A stretch of DNA of 64,000 nucleotides from NCBI RefSeq assembly GCF_932526225.1, contig NC_064036.1, positions 17,506,953 to 17,570,952 of the forward strand, written 5' to 3'. A model generated the notes under the pieces. It had not been told where the DNA came from, ran no database searches, and saw only the letters and a program-made list of their open reading frames with translations. This DNA comes from Nematostella vectensis (Eukaryota; Cnidaria; Anthozoa; Actiniaria; Edwardsiidae). Below, piece after piece: positions 19,687-61,600 of the stretch. Within the stretch, counting starts at the first letter, position 1, and each line of letters starts with the position of its first letter. Made by a program: the position numbers and the translations under genes.

Positions 19687-21657
19687 TTATAAACTGCAAC
19701 CATCTTTACTTAGATATTTATTATAAAGAGATTTTAGCTGATCCCAAAAAAGTAAGCTAAGCACGGTATGTGGACCTATTCTAAAATAGTGTGGACCTAC
19801 TCCTTTGTAAAATCCTAAAACTCCCTCCTTTCTAAATATTTTAAGAAAGCAATCAAAGAAGCCTCTATATAGTAGTTTTTCTCCTGAACTGCTTGTACCT
19901 TGATTATAAAGTCTGGTTGCCACAACATCCCAGGGTGTCATGCATACTACAACAGCAATGCTACTTATCATGCTAGCACATGTAGGGATTAGCCAGCTAC
20001 CAGTATTAAATACTTCAGAATTAGCAATGAAGTTCCTTGTTGTTGAAAAAGTTGACAACTGTGCAGCAGAGCCAAACATGACTCTTGTGATTCCAGCACT
20101 GAGTCCCTGATAAAGACCTTTCACCCCAAACCTGGTGTATACATCCCATAATGGCTTTAGAGATCCTTTGTGTTGGTGTTGGTATCCTACTGCTATTTGC
20201 TGAGCGGACTGTGCTTGAAGCTGGGTCTTTAACTATAAAACAAAAAAAGGAATACTATGATTTCATTCATTTGGCAACTAGCCTACCAGCCTGGCTACCA
20301 GCCTGTGTTATTAAGTGCTGTGAACTTGATGCTGCACATGATTGTGAAAACTAAGCCTTTTTGTATAGAAGTGCAGCAACACCTTGCACCAGCCTCATTT
20401 GAATCCTTCTCTGTAGAGAGAATGACGACAGTACAATGCACACATTTGGAGCAATTCATGCACAGCAGGCCAAGTAGTAATAACAGCGATTTGTAGGGTA
20501 CACCTTTTTTTATAGAAACATCTAATTTTCAGTTAAGGCTGGGCTGTTGTTAAAAGGCTAAAAATGGAGGATTATAAATATATTATACTCAATAATTATT
20601 GGAAGAGAATTACACAAATGACTAAGGGTAATTATCTTGAACACAATTCAGGCGCATTCCCAGGATATGCTAAGGGAGAGGGGGGGCAGTTATAGGTATC
20701 ATATGGAAAAAGCATAGTATTTGAAGATTCCTTAATAAGAAATAACCCACTTTTTTGCCTCCAAGGGGGGGGGGTGTGCACCCCCCTGTGTACATGCCTG
20801 CAATTTAATTCTGCGTTTTAGACTATCAAACTATTAAACAATATTTTGCTGCTATCTGTGCCTCGGCATGTTCTTCAAATTTGGCAAAATCTCTAAGTCT
20901 GGGTGTTCTCATAAAATAAGTGTATACAACTATGCTTGAAACAAGGCCAACATTTTGCTAGCAATTTTGGGTGATACATACCTGTCAACTCTCCCGCATC
21001 AGGCAAGAGTTTCAAGATTTTGGACACCTGCTCTCCCACTTTTTTTCGATTCCAAAAAAAATCCTATAGAAAATCAACATTTTGCCTATTTTCTATAGTA
21101 ATGAAAAATAATAATTCCTTGTGTAGCGTGAGAGCTTTCTGAATGGCAAACCTTTATGGCTCTGCCTTTGTGGAGTAATGCATTAAGCGTAAACGTCTGC
21201 TTATTGGCAGATCACTGATGGTGATATTGCTGCTGCGTTATTATAAGCTGATAAGGCTGAAACTTACAAGGTAGAATGGACTCCCCAAAGTAGCACCCAG
21301 TCCACCTGACATTGCACCAGCAATGAGGCATTTGTAAAACACAGGTTTCCCATCAGCATCTTTGGTCAAACCAAAATTAGTGATAATTTGATACGATCCG
21401 AGTCTAGTTCCGTTCATTATGACTTGATAAATGAGCGCCGGGAATAGTCCTTTCTGCATGGCCAGTATGCCTTCGTATTTGGCGATTGTGTATGAAGCAT
21501 GGAAGACATTTCGGTAATACACGGAGTACGTTCCGCGCGATTTCAACTCGCCTTGAAGCTGCATACGAGTTTTTACCACCTCTAAAGGATTCGTGAAAAA
21601 GCATGCACCAGATGCGGCTGTGGCGCCTAAAACAAATTCTTTGAGTTGAGAGGTCAT
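19687..21657 (-). CDS. SLC25A35: Mitochondrial carrier, SLC25A34/SLC25A35 type, two exons
   Basis: Exon 1 is 21657-21268 (130 codons, phase 0, GTAAGT donor) and exon 2 is 20232-19687 (TATAG acceptor, stop). Together they give 311 aa, the normal carrier length. Three mitochondrial-carrier repeats are visible. The signatures are [21 protein letters not shown] (Px[DE]xx[KR] motif), then [21 protein letters not shown] across the exon junction, then [15 protein letters not shown], with [20 protein letters not shown] near the C-terminus. These match the vertebrate SLC25A34/A35 pair, inner-membrane carriers whose substrate is still poorly defined. The second repeat has Leu where most relatives have Val before Lys. 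The start chosen gives MTSQLKEF. An in-frame ATG 14 codons upstream (21699) is possible. The gene is divergent from MRPL9. Confidence 0.9.
20233..21267 (-). other. Intron of the SLC25A34/35 gene with a G-tract repeat fragment
   Basis: About 1 kb with no gene. At about 20660-20800 two purine-rich G tracts and 'ggtgtgcacccccctgtgtac' resemble the dispersed G/C-tract elements elsewhere in the window. Open frames on + at 20151-20496 are shadows. Confidence 0.5.
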
Positions 21658-21912
21658 CGTGGTTGAAGAAATCAAGTTCCTCTCTTGACGTCTGCACAAA
21701 TGGTTGCAAATGTTATTGCAAATATTGATTTACTCTTGCAGCAGGCCAATCAAATATCGCGTTCTATATAAACTCTTTGAGTGCTGATTGGTAGATTAGT
21801 TTGGACCAATAGAAAACGTGGTTTTATATATTTTATGGGTAGCCATTTTGTTTTCGAGCAATACGAAAGTCGAAGGAGTGAAGAGCCATCACACTTTCCC
21901 GCTGAAACTAAA
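21658..21912. promoter_or_regulatory. Shared divergent promoter region of SLC25A34/35 and MRPL9
   Basis: Only 255 bp separate the two start codons, and the genes point away from each other. Both products are nuclear-encoded mitochondrial proteins. Two CCAAT-like boxes in the inverted orientation ('gattgg' at about 21785; 'ccaat' at about 21723 and 21806) are visible. Bidirectional use is inferred from layout only. Confidence 0.5.
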
Positions 21913-22533
21913 ATGATCCGGTTAACCCGACAGGTTATACCTATGCAAAACTTTGTAAGAATCTTTGCCAGATCTATGGGCAAAGTGGACCAATTTAAGT
22001 GGAAACCCCACAAGAAAAAGCCAAACAAGAAACCAAAGTTCTCTGTGATCTTAAAGGAGCCGATGGACGGACTAGGAAATAGTGGTCAGCTAGTCGAAGT
22101 AGAGAGAGGCTACGCTAGAAATTTTCTGATCCCACAAGCTAAAGCGGTATATGCTACGCCAGAGAATAAGGAGCGATTTCTTGTGTCGTCAGAGGATGCC
22201 GCAAAAACTGATCCAGAAGCACAAGTTTCTAGTCGCTTTATGCGCTTTCTAAATCGTCTACATTTGAAAATTGAACGCAAAGAAGGAAACATTGCAGTCA
22301 CTGAGCATAATATATCACAGGAGTACCAGAGACAGCATCAACTTGTTGTCCCTACGCATTGCATAGAATTGTCCGGGCCTCTTACAAAGTTTGGCGATTA
22401 CACTATCAATGTGTCTGTGAGAGACGGTGTCAGTGTGCCCATGCGGGTGACTGTGGAAGAGTGGAAGCCCAGAATCGCTAATCGATGGAAGGATGTGTTG
22501 GCTGCTACCGAGCAGTCTAGTTTACAAAGCTAA
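21913..22533 (+). CDS. MRPL9: Mitochondrial large-subunit ribosomal protein bL9m
   Basis: A single exon of 206 aa. An N-terminal basic, Arg-rich presequence (MIRLTRQVIPMQNFVRIFARS) suits mitochondrial import. A Lys/Pro-rich linker leads to the L9 N-terminal domain at residues 45-85. Its signature VEVERGYARNFLIPQAKAVYAT corresponds to the bacterial L9 GxVVxVxxGYxRNxLxPxGxA block, which binds 23S-type rRNA at the base of the L1 stalk. The C-terminal part (residues 110-200) is as in animal bL9m. The frame is open further upstream to 21781, but the chosen ATG directly gives the presequence. A downstream AATAAA lies at 22634-22639. It shares its upstream region with the carrier gene. Confidence 0.92.
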   Translation: MIRLTRQVIPMQNFVRIFARSMGKVDQFKWKPHKKKPNKKPKFSVILKEPMDGLGNSGQLVEVERGYARNFLIPQAKAVYATPENKERFLVSSEDAAKTDPEAQVSSRFMRFLNRLHLKIERKEGNIAVTEHNISQEYQRQHQLVVPTHCIELSGPLTKFGDYTINVSVRDGVSVPMRVTVEEWKPRIANRWKDVLAATEQSSLQS

Positions 22534-23377
22534 GAATATGCCTAGCTCATTGTTTGGTTTAGAGGGAAGGAGGCTCTGGATGCTGATCATAATAAGAAAT
22601 TGTATTCTTATTATCCACTTGGACCTTTATGTTAATAAAACTAGAAGTTTCTGTGAGCTCAGAGCAAACCACATAAGATTTGGGGTGGGGGGTGGGGGGC
22701 ACAATACTGAAACATTAAAAAATATTGGGTGGGGGGAGGGCCCAGCCACTCCCTTACTGGTCATTTCCTTATAATTTTTGAAAATATGGGGGGGGGGCAA
22801 AGGCCCCAAGTGCCCCACCCTCTGCTATGGCCCTGGCGGAGCTTAAAGTGCTGTGGGCTTGCAGGGGATTTCTAGTCTTAAATCCTGTCATTTTATGAAC
22901 TCTCAGTCTTCTGTGTCCAGGCATTCATATGTCTCTCAATTGCTGTAGAGCCAATCAGAGCAGATAGATAGGGATAGCGGTTCCTTATACAACAGACTTC
23001 TTCAAGGGTTCTCTGTGATTCAGCTGCTAGAAATGCTTTGTCTTTAAACATTGGAAATTCTCCTGAGTTCTAAGGGAGGTGCACTTGATCGGCCTAAAGC
23101 AGGCGTTTCACAGAAGAGAAGATGAAAAGAGTTGTGGGAAAACCCCAACTGATAGCAAGCTTGCAGATTACAGCCCTCCCTTACTTGTGATACATGGTGC
23201 TGTTCTGGTAATGCATGCTCCTCAAGCCGAACTGAAAACTTTCTTTACTTAACACAGTATTTGTATAACCCCTTTGATGGAGATTTTAAACATTGAATAA
23301 ATAAAAAATTGAATGTATAAACAAGCTCTGTGCCCTTTGTTGTTGGCTAGGGGTGGTACAGTGTGTACATACATACC
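22534..23377. other. Intergenic with a G-tract dispersed repeat at about 22675-22835
   Basis: 'ggggtggggggtggggggc' ... 'attgggtggggggagggccc' and then a G run with 'gccccaagtgccccaccctctgc' and 'ggccctggcgg' mark another member or relative of the G-tract MITEs. Poly(A)-like hexamers occur at 22634 (MRPL9) and about 23296. No other gene is seen. Confidence 0.45.
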
Positions 23378-23453
23378 TTAGCCTGCGTGCAGCCGGAAAT
23401 AGTTCCATTATTACGGTAATAATGGAACTATTTCCGGCTGCACCCAGGCTAAC
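23378..23453. mobile_element. Near-perfect 76-bp palindrome (hairpin MITE)
   Basis: The left arm 'ttagcctgcgtgcagccgg' with 'aaatagttccattattac' pairs with 'gtaataatggaactattt' and 'ccggctgcacccaggctaa', leaving almost no loop. One or two mismatches fall in 'gcgtgcag'/'ctgcaccc'. The flanks 'acatacct' and 'acatacct' repeat on both sides (about 23371 and 23452), an apparent 8-bp target duplication. The outer TAGCCTG is shared with the element at 5763-5863. Confidence 0.75.
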
Positions 23454-24040
23454 ATACCTAGGCCCTGATAAATCTATTTTTCATCATTGAAGAATTCAAT
23501 ATGATATCTCTGCCTGCCCTGTGCAAATCGTGACTCAGTGCCTTGTCAAATGTGCAAAATGCAGGACAAGGTGACATTTAGCTCCTAAATAAACCTTATT
23601 TTCAAGGGCTTCTCCTGCACAGAACATGACCTGTGGTTCTCACCAAAAAAATAAACGAAACAAAATCCTTGCAGGATACCATAATCGCTCAAATACGCGC
23701 TTCCCCATATGAATAAGTGCCTACTCCAAATACAACATTAGAAAGGAATGATAGCTAATCACCTACCACCAAATAGTATTTAAAAAGCTCGTTTTAGTAT
23801 GGTCTTGGAAATAACTTGATGTACCCATAATATACAAAAATTCGAATCGCTTGGTCAGCGGCTAATAACTAGTAGCTGTGTTCTGATTGGTTATTGTTCA
23901 TTCGTTTGGCGGTAATTCCAAAATGGCGGACAATCGAACAAGGACACGCTTGCTCTGTTGGTCCCAAGACCACAACAATAGCTTTCCAAAGAAAAACGCA
24001 CAACCATGCTCTGTTGGTGAGTAGTGGCAAGCATACAGCA
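23454..24040. other. Upstream region and probable 5' UTR of the CCDC150-like gene
   Basis: No other gene is seen. The frame of the CCDC150 ATG is open upstream to 23894. An ATG at 23923-23925 in a different frame gives a 32-codon reading ending at a GTGAGT (about 24017-24022), which could be an upstream ORF or an alternative first exon. Confidence 0.4.
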
Positions 24041-54407
<30,367 letters not shown>

Positions 54408-54462
54408 CATCTACATATGAACTGTAAATAGCATAAAAGATAATACCTTCATGGGCGTGTGC

Positions 54463-54468
54463 AATAAA
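54463..54468 (+). terminator. Poly(A) signal AATAAA of the CCDC150-like gene
   Basis: It lies 56 bp after the stop codon in 'gcaataaagc'. A second AATAAA occurs near 54634, so alternative 3' ends are possible. Confidence 0.6.
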
Positions 54469-57400
54469 GCGCATGGAATTTGTAGAGCGGTTACAATAAT
54501 ATGAGAAATTTTATGGAAAGTTATATATATTTAGTCATCCTTTAGTTGTAATAGAAGAATTCATGTAAATAGAGAAATATATAGGAAAGTATTTTTTATG
54601 TGTTGTGTGTTATGTATATGGAGCACCATGTAAATAAAATCAAGAGTAGAACTGAATTCGGGAGTTTATTTACGAGAGCAAGATAAAGCAAATTGATTAC
54701 GGATTACTGCCTTGTTGGGCAATAATTACTAAATGAAACATATTCAACATGCCTGGGTTCAGGAAAAGTTCATTAGAGTATGCCGGACCTCGAACAGTCA
54801 CCATGTTACGAGGATACGCGCAAACCGTTTGCAAACCTTATGCAAATAAGATAATACACTTGGTTCTTTCCATAGACGACGACAACTTGCTGTTCCCTAG
54901 ATACTATGCGAACAAGTTATAAATTATTCAGAAAATGTGTTTTATTTCCGCAATTTCCTGATTATTTCGTCCATCACCGAACAAACTTAACAAAATGATT
55001 AAGTCACATCACATACTAAGGCCTCGTTGTGTCCAAAAAAGGAAGTCACATGACGCAAATAGCCCTAGGCGATTCCAGAAATGGAAGTCACATAATACAC
55101 CAAAATTTGGTCGTGCTCAAATATAAAGGTCACACAAAATCATACTATATTGTGGAAATCGCACAACACTAAAACTTGATCGTGTGCAAATAAGGAAATC
55201 GCGTGCTTTGATCGTCTTGTGACTTGGGTGTACCTAAACAAGAGAAACGCGCGGATGACCAAGACTATGTACATGTGTGATGCGAGTTACATCTATTGCA
55301 GACTTTCTACAGTTGTGAAACCCTCCGCCAAAGCGGAGCAATTACGAAAAACGTATTTACAATTTAAAGGTAAGTTCGTTTTCATTTTTTTTCTTTTCGA
55401 TGAATTATTGCTAACGCTCTTCTTCTGCACGTTTCATCAGGTGGTGTTTGTCGGTAAAAGACTGTCTACTTTTACTGTTGGTAAGTGTACACGTATTCAT
55501 TTGAATTATGTGACACTTGCTATATTTTGGTAAAAAAATATTAAGTTATAAGCTACACAAGGTATTCATTGTTCCAATGTGACATTTAAAATATTTTAAT
55601 AAACAATGTTAGTTTTTATCCTAAAGCACAAGTTATACCATGTATCCGCCATTGTCACAATGTGACTTGTACTATTTGATTTGGTATTCAGGAAAAGAAT
55701 CGCTTTGGGATTATTTTAAATTACTTTGAGAACTGATGCCACTTAGAAAGGAAATGTAGTGGACTTAACTAATCAGCTTGTCGTTTTCTTTTGTACACAG
55801 TTTTATAAAGCTAAAGAAATTGAAAGACTTGTTTTTAAGGTAACGTAAAATTTGTTTTATTTAGCTATGAGTTATCACAGGAAACACTGTTTCATTAACT
55901 ATACCATAAATAACTGTTATGATCTTTTTCTGGCAACGTGACGGCGAACGGTGTGTTACGCCAGACGTCATACTCAAAAAGTTTGACACCACGTGAAAGA
56001 AGATCAATTTGTTTGATTGCTGGAGTGCTGTATAATCTATTCTTTAGACTAGTTTTCTCCTAGTTTACTCGTGCGTAACACTCTCCCTTGTTATTAAAGA
56101 TAGGACATGTGGGAAGTGTAGCATTTTTTTCTGCTCAGCTGTGCTGTGTTCCGTCAATCGAGCTTTATCGTTGATTGGAATTGATTAAGGTAATTTAGCT
56201 GTACAGTATGTGTTTTATTTACGGAAACTTTGAAGTACATTATCTTTTAAGCGAAATGAAATTTTGGTTGGTCGAGTTTTAAAACAAAGCATCATAGTTT
56301 TCTCATCTCCAGCTTCAAGTGTTTTTTTTTTCTTTCGATCTAGACATCTCGTAGACGTTTACTTTACACCGTTTTATAAAACTGGCTCCGCTCTTAGGCA
56401 GTACCATAATATATATTCACGGACGCCTCCTTGTGTGGATACGGGGCACGTTTAGTACCATTTCTTTTTAGCATCCCGATGCTTGGTCATGCATGAGAAT
56501 TTTAATTATGCAATTTTGAATATGTTTTTTTTAAATACGAACTAAGCTAAAAACCTGCCGCTTAAATTCAGGAGAACTCCATTTGTTCCCTTTCTGTTTC
56601 CCGATTTTTGTTGAATTTGTTATTTTCTTCACCTCTGACTGATTTATGCTTGCATTTTATGAGGGAGTCATTGATAGGCGCCTAGGAGACGTACCCAACT
56701 CGATAACGGATCATTAGCGGTAAGTATACGCCTGTTTAACCAACAGGAAATCGATTTTAGTAGTGCCGTAAAGCATTCATTAACTAGATAGTGGTCAAGA
56801 TACGGGCTCTAAATAACCGTGAATCAAGGTTTCAACACTAACTGCAGTCATAATTATATTAAAAAAACGGCGAAGAATATGTATTGCTGAAGGCAAGGTA
56901 TTTTTGACAAAAAATCTAGACACAAACAGAGTGGACGCTTTTTTTCTTCATGGATCGAACGTTGAGAGATCTGTCCGACATCACCTGTAACCCGGTTTTA
57001 TTTTTGGTGGCCCGTCTCTTGAACCGTCGCTGCTGTACCGTATATGTACATGTATAGACCGTCAATAAGAACGTCAATAAGGTTCGTTTGTTTTTTAACG
57101 AAACGTGTTGCTAGAATTATATGTCAGACTCAACAATAAGTGGGTTAAATACCACACTTCAACACCACCAAATTAGTTCTCTTTAAGAGAATTATCAACT
57201 TTCTGCTGAAATTTCTGCGCGGCAATGTTCATTCACCTGTTCTTAGAAACAAATACGGCCCAGTGTAAATCGGAGATTGGCCTGCGATGAAAAGGTTCCC
57301 CGAGTGACGGAATAATAGAATTTAGAGGAATTGTTTTTCTTAGAAAAAAATATAAATGTCTAGAAATTCAAAAGCATGTAATTAGACTTGCATGGTATTT

Positions 57401-58200
57401 TGGTAGTTGTACAACCATTGATTGGCTAGAATTCTGACTACTGAAACTCGCAATAACGTCAAAATGCAAAATACGCACTATTTGATAGTGTGCGATAATT
57501 GCTTGACGTTTGCGATGTCCCTATCTATAACCCCCCCCCCCCCTCCCCCGGGAGTATTTTCATTACTCTGTTTATCATACGCGCTTATTTAGTTAGGTTT
57601 TTTTTGTCTAGTGGATCATGATCTAGTTAGCTTTTTTAAGTTGTTCTACTATTGTATCCAGATGACATCCGAGGAAACTCTCTCTTCTTGAGTTGAAAGG
57701 TGGCGACTTGCGGAAACAGAATTTGAATAATATTAAATACTTGTCTACATAATTTTAAGTGGATATGCTGCATGATCAAAATAACTCGACTACGTTTATA
57801 TTTTCTCAAGGTAATCCAATAAGTACAACAGGCGGAAGTTATCCCTTCAGGACAAATTCCCTTTTGTCAGAATGCTTTGATGGTCACAGATATCGTTAAG
57901 CTCTTAAAACCTTTAAGGCCTCTAGTCTGACCCTATCGTTTGTCTTGATAAAAAAGCTCGAAACTGTTAGATAAAAGGATTTTGGTTTCCCTGTGTTGTA
58001 GTTTTATTGCTCAAAATTGACCCGCCTCCTCCCCCCCCCCCCCCCCCATCTCTTCGTGGATTTTTTTTTCATCCCCACACTTAATATTTTAAATATAACT
58101 TTGCTTGGCTTTAAAACACGTTGATGATCTATCTAGAATAGAAAAGCAATCCAACACGCTGGCAGTCGAGCGCATTTCCTTCTCTAGCTCTTTTTCAACA
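54469..58200. other. Intergenic, with three unassigned exon-like islands
   Basis: No protein gene is recognised. Segments with good acceptor and donor sequences occur at 55302-55369 (GCAG ... AAAG|GTAAGT), 55441-55480 (ATCAG ... TTG|GTAAGT) and 55801-55839 (ACACAG ... AAG|GTAACG). Joined in order they do not keep an open frame, so if real they would be a non-coding transcript or UTR exons. Several copies of 'gaa(a)gtcacat/cgca' with 'aaat' words lie at 55030-55200, a weak irregular repeat of about 55 bp. C-homopolymer runs occur at 57531-57550 and 58028-58047. Confidence 0.3.
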
Positions 58201-58672
58201 CAGTGGCTATATGCCGATACGATTACGATTTTATAGTGTACACAGACAACAGAAAACATCCAACATCGACAACAAAGCTCAATTCAGAATCGCTTGCTCT
58301 TTCTAAACATATATAGCATGATTTGAACTCACAAGGCTGACAATTTACTGGCTTATTTTAATAAATTGGAAACTGTCGGGCATTTAGTCCATTAGAACTT
58401 TCCCGACAGTTCTAGCAGATAAAACTCAATTGTCACTTTGGCAACGATTTTATAGTGTATACAAGCAAGAAAAAACGTTCAATTCCGATAATATAGCTCA
58501 ATCCAGATTCGCTTGCCCTTTCCCAACAAATAAACGTATACTTTGAACTTACTAGGTCGTAAATTTACCGTGATATTGTCGTAAATTGAGCCGACATTTA
58601 TTAGCATGTAGAAAATTGTCGGGCATTTAGTCCATTGAGGACCTTTTCCGACTGTCGGGCATATAGCCACTG
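58201..58672. mobile_element. 472-bp element with CAGTGGCTATATGCC terminal inverted repeats
   Basis: It starts 'cagtggctatatgccgat' and ends 'tcgggcatatagccactg', an inverted repeat of about 17 bp with one mismatch. Inside are two diverged direct halves of about 240 bp, each with 'gattttatagtgta(c/t)aca', 'tatagctcaa' or 'aaagctcaat' with 'cagattcgcttgccctttc'-like text, then 'gtcgggcatttagtccatt'. The second half keeps further inner inverted motifs ('actgtcgggcat', 'cccgacagt'). No coding capacity. It is a non-autonomous DNA transposon. No clear target duplication. Confidence 0.7.
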
Positions 58673-61600
58673 CGCTTATTCAAAACCTGTTTTGAGTACA
58701 TCTATCTAGTAGTATTTGTATGCTGTAATGGTAGTGTTTCATCGAGTCTGATGTCCCAAGAAAAATGGGTCAGTACCAAGTGTTTTGTGTGTAAATGACC
58801 ATCAGAGATAACGCAGATATTATTTGAAAATTCTTATGTCGCAGTAGTATCTTGGTCATAGTTCTAAAAATGGGATATTTTAGGGAAAATATTTTTAAAA
58901 CCAGCACTGGATGGTATTTTTTTGTCTATATTGGTTACAAACAAAAACGACGAGAAAACGTTTCAACAACCCATTAAAAGCTCTGAAAAGATGTAAAAGC
59001 TAATAACAGTAATTTACAACTAAAAGAGCAGTTTTCAAAGATTATTCCACAATATTAATGAATATGAGATTTAAATTTGTTCCCTAACTTTATTAATGTT
59101 TTATCAAATTAGCATTGTTTCTAAGTGACCCCAAAAGAACGTTAAGTGAAATTGGGTTGTTATATTCTTAATTATTTTCCAAGTCGATTCTGATTGTACC
59201 ACGCAGAGTATATTTTTGCATTTCTAAGAGACCTTGTAAACGTGCGCCCGTTTAGCGAGATAAGAGAAAGCCCATTATCGCGTGTTCGTGTAGTGAGTTT
59301 TAAGTCATAGATCGTGGAACTCGACATCAGGGTAGTTAATGATCCCGGAAACGAGCGCACAAAGGACGTGAACTCGGCAAAGGAAGGGTACCTACAAGCG
59401 CTGATACACTCAAAAGAACCAGACTCTCAAGAGTTCGATAAGACTTGGAACACTTGGTTACTATTAGCCCTGTAAGTACCTCCCTTAAAACTGTCATAGT
59501 ATCTTGCTACTTGGTATTCCCGGCTGATGACAGCAGTGCGCTGTTGTTTATTCATATGGGCCTTGATAACAAAAGTTTTTCTTGTCGAAAATGGGGCTTA
59601 GTTTTTTTCAAGCGACAGTAAGAAAAGTATGAAAGGCGCGTCGATGTGTACAGCAATACATTTTTTATTCGTTTTTGTAACAAACCAAGAAACTAAGAAA
59701 ATACATTTTTTTGTTTCAAAAATTTCGTGTTCAGTTTTTACTTTCAGTATTTCTGTTTCATTCGGCGGTAGATACGATGATTAATTATAAGAGCTTGTAA
59801 TTATAAAAGTTTTGGGAAATCTTACTTTTCTAATCCAATGTCGAAATTAAAAACAGCAATGCCGGTTATCAGCTGGTTTGTCTTTCTGGCTTTGATGTCT
59901 GACTACCTATTACATTTTTGCTACCCCCAAAATGTTGTTCAGATTAATAACACAGTATTAGAGATATGTTTCGAGCACACTTAGAGAAATCATGTTCCTT
60001 GTAAACGTAGCTTTAAATATTATTTGAAGTCCTGTCTGTCTTAGTATGACCATATTTGAAAATGTGGTCTGACACATAAAATATAGTTGAAATATGACAA
60101 ACTTTACGAGAATTTAACTTTTCCGACGAAAATAATATTACTATTGCTACCATCCGGCATAAGTTAGATATATCTATATTGTATTTGCTTTAGATTTAGT
60201 CTTCCTGTTTTTGAAAAAAATTATATTGATCTTGATTTTACCCAAATTCATATGTGCATCAACAAGATAAGGTAGCCACAATAGTAATCTAAGGTATATG
60301 ATGTTCTCTCATTACTTAGGCGCTATCATTTAGGAAATGAGTGGATGCATATTGACGCGTTTATGGTGCAAAACATTAGTCCTCATTCTTCGTCAAGCTA
60401 AATAACAATGAACTCTTCAAACTGCATAAAAATGTTTAGACTATGTTTTCAAAGCCGGTGTGGTACCCGTCGAATACTTTGTCCAATATGGGACCCGAAG
60501 AGACCTCGGACAAATACGTATTTTGACCATCGAATCAATTTATTTTTCTCTGATGACTGATAACACTATTCAATTAGTGAGTTTTTTTCATGTTTTACTG
60601 TTTTTATGTCACTGTTTTCAAAAGAGTATGGACTTACTGGTCCTTTTTCGCTCGCATCATCGGCCTACCGGTAATACCGGTTGCACTTCTTAGCCAACCT
60701 AGTAATAAATCCGGAATCTAATAGTTGACATTTTCGTTTTTAATCCACTCAAATTTATAAAATTTTTCTTTCCTCTTTAGTAACCCAATTTGAAATGATG
60801 AGCTAATAGTACAGATGCAAAATATGAAAAGAATTAGAACATAGGAATCGGAAACATGGTGGATTCCAATCCCAGCTCTTTTGAGCGAATTAATCTTTAT
60901 TTCCTAATTTTAATAAAACCCACATTTCGCCTATTTTATGTACTCTAAAAGAGCATTTCCCCTAATATCCAAGCTGTCATGGTCTTATGTTCTTTTTATA
61001 TCGCTTCTATACGTAATGCCCTTGATAATGCCCTTGGCTGTGAGTCTAGTTTGCCATGCGCAATAAAGCCAGAGATTCATCTTTTGAGCACTTTTTCAAG
61101 ACTGATTCGAAAAATAGTCAGAAAATATCGATAGTGTTGGTTTCACGTGTAAGAAATAATAGCCTGTAGAATTTAATTCCAGTAAAAAGCCGTATGTTAC
61201 AGAACTGCATAGAGAGAACTATCGTCGTTGTGGCTAACACTAGGAAAAGTAGTTGATGTATATTAGGGGTTTTTTGTCACTCCTGGCATAAAAAAATGTG
61301 TTTTTCCAACCTATTTGTTGAGTCATTTACACAGATCTTTGTGCTTAGAGCGCTATCCTATATTTTTTATTGTTTTCTACATTATTGGAGTTGAATTGAT
61401 CGTATCTTGAAAGATGAATAATCTATCAATGTCATACATAGAAAGTCTACACCACAAAAGATTGCCTTACGCTTTGCGGGGTTTCTTTTTACTTTGTATT
61501 GTCTCAGCGCAATTGTTTTTCTTACCTAGTGATACGTTTGCAGCCTTAGCCAGGACGTTTAATTATTGTTTTGTTCCGCTTTTGGCGGGGATGCGACTTA

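Noticed and set aside
23894-24040. Upstream extension of the CCDC150 reading frame
   Set aside because: The family's conserved N-terminus starts at the ATG at 24041, and the extension has no similarity that I recognise.
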